This document shows positions 34,714-43,342 of a stretch of 53,460 nt of DNA, piece by piece (the first letter of the stretch is position 1; every line of letters begins with the position of its first letter). The stretch is from Deltaproteobacteria bacterium. Its GTDB lineage: Bacteria; Bdellovibrionota_B; Oligoflexia; Oligoflexales; CAIYRB01. The DNA lies in the NCBI GenBank assembly GCA_016874735.1, contig VGTI01000024.1:1-53460 (forward strand), in the 5' to 3' direction. A program made the translations under genes and the position numbers. The notes under the pieces are model-generated. The model saw nothing but the letters and a program-made list of their open reading frames with translations, was not told the origin of the DNA and did not search any database.

Positions 34714-37551
34714 ATGCGAGCTACCCAAGACCGACGCTCTAAAACTAGAATCGAAGCGCGCCCAGATCTTGGCTGGAAGGTCGTATTCCATCATGATGAA
34801 GTCAGGGTGGAGCTAGCTATAGTCGATATCGCGGAATCTGGCCTACGCCTCGTCACCCGCGAGCCACTCAGCGCCTGGCAAAAGAGCAAGCTACTCGAGT
34901 TGCAGCAAGCGACTTTGTGGAAGGCGGACTATGCCGCGCACCGGCTGGCACTCACCGTTATCGCCTGCCGCGAAGCCCGCGAAAGCAAGGGTGCGAGTAC
35001 AGGTATCGATACGGAAACGGGCACATGGGTGCACTGCCACTGTCCCGACAGGTCAAGTCAAAATATACTCTGGCAAATCTTGCTCGAAAATCGTCACCCC
35101 GAACTTGGACGACGCGGCGCAGACACCCTAGCTCTTGGGCCTGACGACCGTATCCCTGAGCGCGGAATCTATACTGAGGCCGCCCGCGTCAACAGGCTTT
35201 CCTTTATCGAGAACAAAATAGGCTCTAGTTTAGAGACGATTCGCAAATCAGCTCTGGACGCACACCAATTAGTTGGTAATATCGAGAATCATATTGGCAG
35301 CGTAGAGGTGCCGATCGGCTTAGTTGGCCCTCTACTATTTAACGGCCAGCATGCGAGGGGAGAAATCTATGCTCCCTTTGCCACCTCCGAGGGAGCCTTG
35401 GTCGCCTCAGCCTCGCGCGGGGCTTTGCTGCTTAGCCTCGCCGGCGGCGTCAAAACCAGAACCATCAATCAGCGGATGACGCGCGTCCCGATGTTTGTCA
35501 TGGACTCCCTCGGTAGTGCTGTGGTCTTCAGCGAGTGGCTCAAAGATCACATTACGGGTTTGCAAGAGGCCGTCGCCCAGGTGTCCACGCACGCGGCACT
35601 AACCAGTATCGACATCACACTGTCTGGTCGGTCTATTCACGCAAGCTTTGTCTACGCCACAGCCGATGCTGCTGGCCAGAACATGACGACCGCCGCCACG
35701 TGGCACGCGTGCCAGTGGGCCCTCGCTGAGGCAAGCAAGCTTTCGGACATTACGGTGGAAAAATTTGTCATCGACTCCGGCCTTAGCGGTGACAAAAAGG
35801 TCAACTTCAAATCCTACCTGGAGGGACGCGGCACACGCGTGATCGCTGAAGCGTTTATTCCCGGCGATATCCTCGAAAAAGTGATGAAAGTGAGTCCAGA
35901 CACGTTGGCTGGTTATTTCAATTCCGGTATGGTTGCGCTGGCTCAAGCTGGTGCCATTGGCGCCAACATCAATGTCTCCAACGCCGTCGCCGCCATGTTC
36001 GTGGCGACGGGTCAAGATATCGCCTGCGTGCACGAGTCATCTCTGGCAAATTTTTACGTAGAGAGAACCGACGACGGCATTTACACTTCGATGCACCTAC
36101 CGACCCTGATTGTTGGTACCGTAGGCGGTGGGACCTCATTACCCAGCCAATCTGAATGCCTGAAAATCATGGACTGCCTTGGATCCGACAAAGCCGCCCG
36201 CTTTGCCGAAATTATCGCCGGCTACTGTTTAGCACTCGATCTATCGACGTCGTCTGCCCTTGTCGGCGGGACCTTCGTCCGGGCGCATGAGCGTCTTGGG
36301 CGGAATCGACCGGTCAAGTGGCTCACATCTCAAGACCTCGACCGCAATTTGATTCAGCAAGTGGTACAAAATCACAATCAAGATCAGTATCGGGACATGA
36401 TCATCGCAGATGTCAGGCCGGGGGACCCCGTCGATACGGGTGATGCAATTATCTCGGAGCTCGCTGCGCGTAATGCCAAAAAATTGATCGGCATCCTACC
36501 TTATGAGCTGACCTGTCACGACACCGCTGGCGCCGCGCATAAACTCGAAGTCGTTGTTAAATCGAAAGCAACCGACAAAGAGGTAATCCTCATTGCGAGC
36601 AAAATGGCTGGTATGTGCAACGCCACACTGGGACGTATCTACGACGATTTCAGGTACCGTAGTGAGTCCCATCTCTGTCACTTGAAGGAGCTTGCTATCT
36701 ACGGTCAGTCCGATAGCCGCTTTAAAGATCATACGCCGCAAGTGTTTGGCATCCATCAAGACGACAGGCGTGAAGCCTATCTGGTCATCATGGAGCGCCT
36801 GCAAAATCTCCAGTTAATGGGTACCGTGGCACGCCCCTATGCTTGGCGCGAGGAGCATATAGAGGCTGCTATATCAGGCCTGGCTGCGCTGCATAGCGTT
36901 TGGCTGGGACGCGAGGCTGCATTGATGCAGACACCTTGGATAGGCCACACGGCCTCGGCAGCCGATATGACGGAGCGACGCGCCCTATTCCGAGAGATGT
37001 TACAGCACGGTCATGTGGAGTTTCCGCGTCTTATGACGAGCGACCGTTTAACCTGCAATCTCGACCTACTCAATAACGTTGATCGGTGGTGGGACGAAAT
37101 CGAACGCATGCCGCGCACACTCATACACAATGACTTTAACCCCCGTAATATCGGACTGCGGGAGGATCAGGGCAAGTTCCGGCTATGCGCATTTGACTGG
37201 GAACTAGCTACCTTGCATCTACCGCAGCGAGACCTGGCTGAGTTCCTAGCCTTCGTCACTACAGAGGAGACGACGCCACAGCAAATTGAGGCTTTTGTCG
37301 AACTCCATCGCACAAAGCTCGAGGAATATAGTGGCACGACACTGCCGCGTCCCGCATGGCGCCGTGGCTACGAGCTTTCGCTTTTTGACTTTGGCATTAA
37401 TCGCCTGGCCTATTATGTGATGGCTCATACGTTTAGGCAGTACGAATTTTTGGAACACCTGGTGACCAATCATCAGAGGTTGATGGATTTGGCTGCAGCT
37501 GGGCAAAAGCGTGTGGCCGTTGAGACTATGGCTGGGAGATTGACCTGGTAA
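34714..37551 (+). CDS. PilZ-like / class I HMG-CoA reductase / APH-like kinase triple fusion
   Basis: A 945-residue fusion. Residues 1-85 look like a PilZ domain (RRSKTRIEARPD then VDIAESGLRL). Residues about 150-535 are class I HMG-CoA reductase, the mevalonate-forming step, with ENHIGSVEVPIGLVGPL, the Glu of TSEGALVAS, the Lys of SGDKKVNFK, DAAGQNM, the Asp of TGQDIA, GTVGGGTSLP and the His of VRAHERLGRN. All four catalytic residues known from the class are present. Residues about 560-945 are an APH/choline-kinase-like domain: VVVKSK, then HNDFNPRN near 805 (HxDxxxxN) and CAFDWELA near 826. RBS GGAG is 7 bases before the ATG. I know of no protein with this architecture. c-di-GMP control through PilZ is inference; the PilZ RxxxR is present. 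Confidence 0.85.
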   Translation: MRATQDRRSKTRIEARPDLGWKVVFHHDEVRVELAIVDIAESGLRLVTREPLSAWQKSKLLELQQATLWKADYAAHRLALTVIACREARESKGASTGIDTETGTWVHCHCPDRSSQNILWQILLENRHPELGRRGADTLALGPDDRIPERGIYTEAARVNRLSFIENKIGSSLETIRKSALDAHQLVGNIENHIGSVEVPIGLVGPLLFNGQHARGEIYAPFATSEGALVASASRGALLLSLAGGVKTRTINQRMTRVPMFVMDSLGSAVVFSEWLKDHITGLQEAVAQVSTHAALTSIDITLSGRSIHASFVYATADAAGQNMTTAATWHACQWALAEASKLSDITVEKFVIDSGLSGDKKVNFKSYLEGRGTRVIAEAFIPGDILEKVMKVSPDTLAGYFNSGMVALAQAGAIGANINVSNAVAAMFVATGQDIACVHESSLANFYVERTDDGIYTSMHLPTLIVGTVGGGTSLPSQSECLKIMDCLGSDKAARFAEIIAGYCLALDLSTSSALVGGTFVRAHERLGRNRPVKWLTSQDLDRNLIQQVVQNHNQDQYRDMIIADVRPGDPVDTGDAIISELAARNAKKLIGILPYELTCHDTAGAAHKLEVVVKSKATDKEVILIASKMAGMCNATLGRIYDDFRYRSESHLCHLKELAIYGQSDSRFKDHTPQVFGIHQDDRREAYLVIMERLQNLQLMGTVARPYAWREEHIEAAISGLAALHSVWLGREAALMQTPWIGHTASAADMTERRALFREMLQHGHVEFPRLMTSDRLTCNLDLLNNVDRWWDEIERMPRTLIHNDFNPRNIGLREDQGKFRLCAFDWELATLHLPQRDLAEFLAFVTTEETTPQQIEAFVELHRTKLEEYSGTTLPRPAWRRGYELSLFDFGINRLAYYVMAHTFRQYEFLEHLVTNHQRLMDLAAAGQKRVAVETMAGRLTW

Positions 37552-37592
37552 ATGTGAAAGGCGTCAAAAGGCTGGTCAAGTTGGGTCGGTTG

Positions 37593-37630
37593 GCCTATCA
37601 TAAATTAGTCGCGACTTTTTTATGATAGGC
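37593..37630. repeat. 38-bp near-perfect palindrome upstream of DUF4143 ATPase remnant
   Basis: GCCTATCATAAA at 37593-37604 is inverted at 37619-37630, and the centre AGTCGCGACT (37607-37616) is itself self-complementary; only two TT/TT mismatches interrupt the dyad. It ends 8 bases before the TTG start of a DUF4143-type ATPase remnant. Such a symmetric site could be a repressor-binding operator for that ATPase, or a hairpin. It contains a TTTTTT run on the plus strand, but the dyad is too symmetric and AT-rich to read as an ordinary terminator of the HMG-CoA reductase gene. Confidence 0.75.
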
Positions 37631-37638
37631 AACACACT

Positions 37639-37722
37639 TTGCTAACTAACCGATATTTAACAAATTTTATTGCCAAAGATCTGGACAAAAAGATCGTGCT
37701 GCTGTCTGGACCGCGCCAAATA
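37639..37722 (+). pseudogene. DUF4143-type AAA ATPase, N-terminal remnant
   Basis: The frame reads (TTG start) LTNRYLTNFIAKDL, KKIVLLSGPRQIG and then leaves the family: it continues VYFLTEYPLV into the tail of the convergent lipoprotein gene. Family members begin MxxRYL...DL..KxxxLxGPRQxGKTTL, so the break is exactly in the Walker A after GPRQIG. About 28 residues of a roughly 400-residue ATPase remain. Deletion or replacement by the lipoprotein segment is the likely cause. The upstream palindrome is intact. Confidence 0.72.
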
Positions 37723-37727
37723 GGAGT

Positions 37728-39929
37728 TTACTTCCTAACGGAGTACCCACTGGTCAACGTCGACGTCCCAGCGTTAACTTTAGCCGGTGACACACCAAGC
37801 ACCCACCCCTGGAACCCACTGCTCACCTGAGCACCGGTGCCGAAGTTGGATAGCATTAGGCCCTGCTGGTAGTAGGCATGACCGCCAGCGCCTGGCTGCG
37901 CGGCGATGGGCGCCACACCGATGGTGAGCAGCGTCGCAAGGCCGCTGTTGTTCGGTCGGATCGTGTAGATCGTCGGCGGTGTTACCGCACTTGGTGTACC
38001 CGAGATACGGCAGCTAGTCGCAATATCCAGACCTGTTGGTAGCGATGGACTAACAGTGCAATCCGTGAATTTACCCGATACCGTCGGAACCAGTGGCTCC
38101 ATCGTATTGCCAATAGTTAAGCTCACCGCGGCAACGGCGTAAGTAACGCTTGGCGGGGTGGCCGTAACCACGCTTTCCGTGATGCTTGCGATTTCTGTAG
38201 ATGACAAAGTGCTTGCCACCTTCAGATCGGAAACTTTATCCGTCGCTGACTGCGAAGCAGCGCTGATGGCGGCCACAGCTTCGTTGGCGGTGGTTTTCCC
38301 CTCGCTTTTTAGCGTATCAACTCCAGAGGCTACACCTGTCATCACGCTACTCACGAGACCGCCGAGATTGGTACCAGAACTCACCTTGAGACTATCGATA
38401 CCCTTGACCAAGGATCCGACCACTGCTTCAGACACCACAGTCGCCAGCTGCTGGCCCGTGAATCCACTGGATGCCAGGGCAGCTGTCGCGCTTGTCGATA
38501 CCGCTTTAAGTGTGGTTGCTGTGTCCTCAGCCGTTTTCGCTACACCGAGGGCATCTAGACTCTCCATCGTCTTACCTATGACAGAGCTAATTACATTGGT
38601 TTTACCGGTGGCCGACCCAAGGGCCGACACCTCGGCCACGGACTTACTCACCACATCGACGACGATGTTTACTTTTTCATTAGCGGCCAATTTGCTGCTT
38701 TCGGCGAGGGCCGTCATGGAGCCCCCGACGATGGAGCTGGCTGCAGAGCTGGCAAGCGTTGTATTCGACTCTGACACCAATGTGCTGAGTCCAGAAATCG
38801 CACCCGAAGTGATTGCGGAGACACCCGCCTTCATGACGTCACGGTTCACTGCCCCCGATTCCGTCACCGCCAGCACCGCATTCGTACTGGCTGAGGAGAT
38901 GGAATTGACGGCGCTGAGCATGGTGTCCTCATTAACTTTCGCCTCTTTAAGAGCGCTTACCGCACTGGTCGAAATCTGCTTCATCGCCGCGACTAGGGAC
39001 TCGTCACCAACATTTTTCAGGGCAACCAGTGCCACCACTGAAGCGGCGGTTAAGCTACCGGCAAGCTGAGCAGTACCGCTGGCATCGAGCCCGGTATCTT
39101 TAATGGCTGCGACGGCGCCCTCAGTCACACCACCGACGGCGGCGGCGACCTTTTCTGGTGGTAGATTGATTGTGCTTAGTTGAGCAACGGAGCCAGATAC
39201 GACCACCTTGGCGACGTTTGAAATTTCTGAAGCTGGGATGCCAGCCTCTTTAAGGCTGGCAATACCCCCGCTAGTAACTGCCTTGGTAGCTCCGGCGACG
39301 GTATCTGGCGTGTATCCTGCTTCAGTTAATTTCGATACGGCACCTCCGGCGATGTTGATAGCCATGTTCTCAACTGCCTGCGGGGGCAGCGCATTGACGC
39401 GCCCACGCATGTTTTTAAAGCCAGTGCCAACCACTGTTTTCACCGCGTCATTTTTGAGCGTAAGTGCTGAGGGCTGAGTGCCTATCGCAGAGAGACCAAT
39501 CACTGCGCCACGCATGACCGCCGGTACTGCATACTCAATCGGTGTGCCGACCATGTCCACAGTTAAGGACATAGACCCCGTTTGTATCGCCACGACGCTG
39601 GCCTGCACCTCTCGCCGCGCTGAATCTTCGACCGCTTGCAGTTGCTGCTCCGTGAGACCAAGCTCTTTCAGTGAAATCTTCAAAGACGAAATGATGTCCT
39701 CAGTGATTGCAAGCGTACCAGCAATGGTTGCCTGATCGCTGTCGCTCGCACCGGCAAATTCTTTGGCGATACGATTTGCTCTGCCACTTGCGGTACGCAG
39801 AAAGCCTGGTAGCTCGAGACATCCGGTAAGGCCGATACTGAGTGCTACCGCGAGAGCGGCTTGAGCCAAGTGAAGCTCGTCGGGCCTCGATGGCCATCGG
39901 CTTTTTTGTATTTTGATAGTTTTGTTCAT
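37728..39929 (-). CDS. Repeat lipoprotein of about 25-residue helical units with C-terminal Ig-like domain
   Basis: A 733-residue lipoprotein; ATG 39929 is preceded by AAGGTG at 6 bases (ATG 39944 is less good). Lipobox LTGC. Residues about 200-560 are Ala/Ser/Val-rich and fall into units near 25 residues, for example KEAGIPASEISNVA followed by KVVVSGSVAQL, with the pattern xEAGxxxxxxxxVxxVxSGAVxxL. Each unit looks like two short helices. Residues about 590-680 resemble a putative Ig (He_PIG-like) domain: SYxVxxxSLTIGNTMEPLVPTVSGKF, SPSLPTGL, CRISGTPS. The final 50 residues (YYQQGLMLSNFGTG) are unique. An extended surface or periplasmic spacer role is likely. It has a FliA-like promoter. Confidence 0.78.
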   Translation of the reverse strand: MNKTIKIQKSRWPSRPDELHLAQAALAVALSIGLTGCLELPGFLRTASGRANRIAKEFAGASDSDQATIAGTLAITEDIISSLKISLKELGLTEQQLQAVEDSARREVQASVVAIQTGSMSLTVDMVGTPIEYAVPAVMRGAVIGLSAIGTQPSALTLKNDAVKTVVGTGFKNMRGRVNALPPQAVENMAINIAGGAVSKLTEAGYTPDTVAGATKAVTSGGIASLKEAGIPASEISNVAKVVVSGSVAQLSTINLPPEKVAAAVGGVTEGAVAAIKDTGLDASGTAQLAGSLTAASVVALVALKNVGDESLVAAMKQISTSAVSALKEAKVNEDTMLSAVNSISSASTNAVLAVTESGAVNRDVMKAGVSAITSGAISGLSTLVSESNTTLASSAASSIVGGSMTALAESSKLAANEKVNIVVDVVSKSVAEVSALGSATGKTNVISSVIGKTMESLDALGVAKTAEDTATTLKAVSTSATAALASSGFTGQQLATVVSEAVVGSLVKGIDSLKVSSGTNLGGLVSSVMTGVASGVDTLKSEGKTTANEAVAAISAASQSATDKVSDLKVASTLSSTEIASITESVVTATPPSVTYAVAAVSLTIGNTMEPLVPTVSGKFTDCTVSPSLPTGLDIATSCRISGTPSAVTPPTIYTIRPNNSGLATLLTIGVAPIAAQPGAGGHAYYQQGLMLSNFGTGAQVSSGFQGWVLGVSPAKVNAGTSTLTSGYSVRK

Positions 39930-39965
39930 GTGTATCACCTTCATACTCAGGACTTCGCACCCCAG

Positions 39966-39992
39966 TTATCGGCGGCGCTGAGGCAAAATATA
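39966..39992 (-). promoter_or_regulatory. FliA (sigma-28)-like promoter for the repeat lipoprotein
   Basis: On the minus strand: TATATTTT, 11 bases, GCCGATAA. The -10 is perfect and the -35 matches 6 of 8 positions at consensus spacing. It lies 37 bases before the ATG at 39929. The gap 39930-40274 carries this promoter and the plus-strand one at 40205; otherwise it is AT-rich without a gene. Confidence 0.58.
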
Positions 39993-40204
39993 ACGGTTCG
40001 CCTAAAAAAACATTTTAGAAACAATATTTACCGGGACTTACGTTCCGCTTGAATTGACATGTTTTGACTGAAGGACGAAGGACTAGTCACAGCGCGGAAG
40101 ATGCGTGAATCAAAAAAGCACTATCTAAAATTTAGACACGCCAACATCTCGTCCGCTTTAATGCATCGTAAACACTCATTTTGACGAATGCTTTATTAAA
40201 TCCC

Positions 40205-40232
40205 TAAAGCCCAAAGTGCACTAATCCGATGA
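40205..40232 (+). promoter_or_regulatory. FliA-like promoter of first fibre-like gene
   Basis: TAAAGCCC, 12 bases, TCCGATGA. Five of 8 and 6 of 8 positions match FliA boxes. The same boxes with the same spacing occur upstream of the paralogous gene (43273-43300), together with shared CCTAAAGCCC and GTGCAC and CCGATGACC, so the promoter was duplicated with the gene. It ends 42 bases before the ATG. Confidence 0.6.
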
Positions 40233-40274
40233 CCAACCGACGGGCGTTTAGGCCGGACCGGTGAGAGGTGGACT

Positions 40275-43172
40275 ATGGGCAAGTTTGTACTACGGATAAA
40301 AAACGGAGCGATCGCCGGAACGATCGTAGGCATAGTCTCAGCGACGTCCTTAGCGACGCAGTCTAAAGCTGGAGCCCGCGACCTATCCTACGGTGGCCGC
40401 CTAACTGATAATAACGGCTCAGCGCTCAGTGGACCTGTGGATCTTCGTATCCAGTTTTATACTGCTGCCTCTGGTGGCACAGCATTACTTGGCGCACCCC
40501 TTCCGTATGATGCGACACTTCTTGATGACGGGGTCTTTCAAATTAACATCCCAGCAAGCGCTGTAAGCTCCGCGACTTTTATGGACGGCACCAGTGAGAC
40601 TTGGATCGAGGTCAAAGACGCGACCAACAATGTCACCTATCCCCGGCAGCAGCTGAATGCCGCGCCACTTGCATTGAAGGTGCCAGTTGATACCAATGCC
40701 CTATTCTTCGATACAAACGGTAAATTGACTATAAACCCAGCATTCGGAACGAGCAAAATAGCTGGATTCGACGTGACACCTGCCGCGCCAAGCCCAGGCC
40801 AGGTGCTTGCGTGGGACGGGGTTAGTTCATCTTGGAAGCCTGCAAACGTCTCAGCTAGTGTGTCGGGGACGATTACCGGAAATCTAGTCGTCCAGGGGAA
40901 CAACAGTACCGCAAATCGCTTGATCTTGAATGACAAGGGCAGTTCAAACTCCGTAGCGATCAAAGCGCCTGACGATCTAGCCGCAAGTGTGGTCATGACC
41001 CTACCAGGGGACTCTGGCGCCTCGGGTCAAGTGATGGCAACTGACGGCGCGGGTAACCTGCATTGGATGTCTGGCGTAGCACCGACGGGAAATGCTGGTG
41101 GGGATTTAACAGGAAGTTTCCCGAATCCGATGCTGACAGTGACCGGTGTGGTATCGGGCACCTACGCCAAGGTGAGTGTGGACAATAAAGGTAGAGTATA
41201 CGGGGGACATAGTCTGGCAGTGCCTGATATCCCGCCCCTTCCTGCGTCTCAGATCGCCGCTGGGACATTCGCTGTCTATAACGGTGGGACCGGTTCTAGT
41301 AGCTTCACCAACAACGGTGTCATCCTGGGTAACGGAGCCGGCAATCTCTTCAGCACGGCAGCTGGTCAAGCCTACCAATCGCTGGTAGTGCCGAGTAACG
41401 GCGGGACACCACAATTTGGCGCAGTCAACCTGGCGCAAATGAACGCCGTAACGGGTATTCTGCCAAAAAACCACGGGGGAACAGGAATAATTTCCAATGC
41501 TATTTATCCAATAACCGGGATGATCACTACCGATGTGAGTGCTGCAACGTTAACTAATAAGACGTTAGCGTCGCCGATTATCACTAGTGCAACCATTAGC
41601 GGGGCTACGTTGATTACGGGTGCAACTGCGATCGAAACGAACGGAACTTTAACTTCCGGAAGTATAACGGCTAACGGGAACGTTAGCATTCGCGGTAACG
41701 GAACCACAGCTCATAGACTCGTGTTCAATGATAAAGGCACTACCCACCATATATCGCTTAGGGCGCCTGACACGCTAACCTCGTCGGTATCCTATATTTT
41801 GCCCTCGTACGACGGAACCCCCGGACAAAATCTTGTGACAGACGGATCCGGAAGTCTGTATTGGGTTAACGGGGCAGCTCCCACTGGACCAGCTGGCGGC
41901 GATTTGACGGGTTTCTTTCCGAATCCTTTGCTGACAAGCACAGGCGTTACATCTGGCACCTACACAAAAATTGCCATAGATTTGAAAGGCCGCGCTTTTG
42001 CCGGTTTTCCTTTATCTCCATCCGATATACCTCCACTACCCGCGTCCGTGATTAGCCACGGGCAGTTACCAGTCGCCGTGGGTGGTACGGGTACGTCTAG
42101 CTTCACAAACAACGGGGTCATTATCGGCAACGGCACGGGAAACCTCTTTTCAACACCATCCGGCACTGCTTATCAGAGCCTTACCGTGCCACCGTGGGGT
42201 GGGCCCCCACAATTCGGACCTGTGGTTCTGTCTCAGGCATCCGCGGTATCGGGCGTCCTGCCAACCAGCGCCGGTGGCACGGGACTAGCGTCGGTTGCTA
42301 TATTCCCAACGAGCGGTACCGTTGTGACCCTTGATGCGCAAGAGACGTTAACAAACAAGACTCTCACATCATCGCTGATTATGGGTGGTACGATCACTCA
42401 GACGAAGATCGATGCTCCTGGAATACGTATTTCGAATCTAGATTCCACCATGGCTAGTGCCTTGAGTTACGAGGGGGGAGGTGACGCAAAGAAATGGGCC
42501 GTTGGAGTAGGTGGAGCGATGGATAACTTCTCGCAGATCCAGAATAGTTATTTCGTGATGGACAAGGACACAAACAATGTCCGCTTGTTAATCGATTCTA
42601 GTGGCAACACTGGCATCGGGACCACCTTTGCTCCGCAAAAACTCACTGTAGCTGGGGGTGCCTATTTATCTGGGAATGTTGGGATTGGGACTACTATGCC
42701 CATGGCAACGTTGTCGCTTGGTAACAGCGTAGTGAACAACAAATTGGCAATATATGAAGACAGCACCAACTACTACGGATTCGGCGTACAATCCGGCCGC
42801 ATGGTAATCAACGCCAACAGCTCGGAGAAAATGACAATCGTCGGTACCAGTGGCAACGTCGGTATCGGCATCAGCAATCCTGTAGCAAGCCTAGACGTCG
42901 GAGGAACCATAAAACTAGGGTCGGTTGGGGTACCGTTCAATTCCATGGGTGCATGCACAACAACTAGTGTAGCTTTCTCGCAGTCAGCCACATCGACAAA
43001 CTGCATGGGCATTCCCGGTGGTGCGGCTGTGTTCTGCTCAGCACCAGCGATTTACCTTGGTGCGGGTAATGGTCTTTATTGCCGCGCGCCTAGCGCAAAC
43101 ACAATAGAGTGCAACACATTCAATGCAGCTGCATCTCAGTCAACGTATAAATGTCTGTGGATCGTGCCGTGA
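40275..43172 (+). CDS. Fibre-like surface protein, duplicated module, six-cysteine C-terminal cap
   Basis: A 965-residue secreted protein with signal peptide (GTIVGIVSATSLATQSKA). Residues 32-150 hold a beta-rich head (ARDLSYGGRLTDNNGSAL, QINIPASAVSSATFMDGTSE) shared almost exactly with the next gene. Two large repeats follow, about residues 201-445 and 466-696, each with GNxxxxGNxxxANRLxxNDKG, LPxxDGxxGQ, GGDLTGxFPNPxLT, SSFTNNGVIxGNGxGNLFST and GGTG. Then GNTGIGT-type turns occur. The end has six cysteines (GACTTT, TNCMG, FCSAP, YCRAP, ECNTF, KCLWIVP) and no S74 chaperone. The architecture resembles tail-fibre/adhesin shafts. RBS GAGAGGTGG precedes the ATG. Confidence 0.8.
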   Translation: MGKFVLRIKNGAIAGTIVGIVSATSLATQSKAGARDLSYGGRLTDNNGSALSGPVDLRIQFYTAASGGTALLGAPLPYDATLLDDGVFQINIPASAVSSATFMDGTSETWIEVKDATNNVTYPRQQLNAAPLALKVPVDTNALFFDTNGKLTINPAFGTSKIAGFDVTPAAPSPGQVLAWDGVSSSWKPANVSASVSGTITGNLVVQGNNSTANRLILNDKGSSNSVAIKAPDDLAASVVMTLPGDSGASGQVMATDGAGNLHWMSGVAPTGNAGGDLTGSFPNPMLTVTGVVSGTYAKVSVDNKGRVYGGHSLAVPDIPPLPASQIAAGTFAVYNGGTGSSSFTNNGVILGNGAGNLFSTAAGQAYQSLVVPSNGGTPQFGAVNLAQMNAVTGILPKNHGGTGIISNAIYPITGMITTDVSAATLTNKTLASPIITSATISGATLITGATAIETNGTLTSGSITANGNVSIRGNGTTAHRLVFNDKGTTHHISLRAPDTLTSSVSYILPSYDGTPGQNLVTDGSGSLYWVNGAAPTGPAGGDLTGFFPNPLLTSTGVTSGTYTKIAIDLKGRAFAGFPLSPSDIPPLPASVISHGQLPVAVGGTGTSSFTNNGVIIGNGTGNLFSTPSGTAYQSLTVPPWGGPPQFGPVVLSQASAVSGVLPTSAGGTGLASVAIFPTSGTVVTLDAQETLTNKTLTSSLIMGGTITQTKIDAPGIRISNLDSTMASALSYEGGGDAKKWAVGVGGAMDNFSQIQNSYFVMDKDTNNVRLLIDSSGNTGIGTTFAPQKLTVAGGAYLSGNVGIGTTMPMATLSLGNSVVNNKLAIYEDSTNYYGFGVQSGRMVINANSSEKMTIVGTSGNVGIGISNPVASLDVGGTIKLGSVGVPFNSMGACTTTSVAFSQSATSTNCMGIPGGAAVFCSAPAIYLGAGNGLYCRAPSANTIECNTFNAAASQSTYKCLWIVP

Positions 43173-43272
43173 ATACAAACATATTGCATTGCTCAAATTT
43201 TTTACATAGTCAACTTTAAGACTATATAAGTATAGGTAAACACCTGATCTCCCGGTAATATTTATTATCTCC

Positions 43273-43325
43273 TAAAGCCCTGTGTGCACATATCCGATGA
43301 CCTCATGCCAGACACGACGGTCTGG
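43273..43325 (+). promoter_or_regulatory. Duplicated FliA-like promoter and leader hairpin of second fibre-like gene
   Basis: TAAAGCCC (43273-43280), 12 bases, TCCGATGA (43293-43300), mirroring the promoter at 40205-40232. Downstream, CCAGAC (43308-43313) pairs with GTCTGG (43320-43325) across a 6-base loop, ending just before the RBS AAAGGGG. A hairpin with 6-base loop sits in the leaders of the 13934 and 14649 genes too. Confidence 0.58.
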
Positions 43326-43342
43326 TGGTAAAGGGGTATGCC

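Noticed and set aside
37639-37830. 63-codon open frame as a functional small gene
   Set aside because: The first 28 codons are an ATPase N-terminus that stops within Walker A; the remainder is antisense to a lipoprotein gene tail.
38158-39069. 303-codon open frame on the plus strand
   Set aside because: It is the antisense shadow of the Ala/Ser/Val-rich repeat lipoprotein; the hydrophobic repetitive composition is due to the repeat codons.
40205-40274. c-di-GMP (GEMM) riboswitch in the fibre-gene leader
   Set aside because: I looked for the GGCAAACC-type and GACGCAAAG-type conserved sequences and did not find them.
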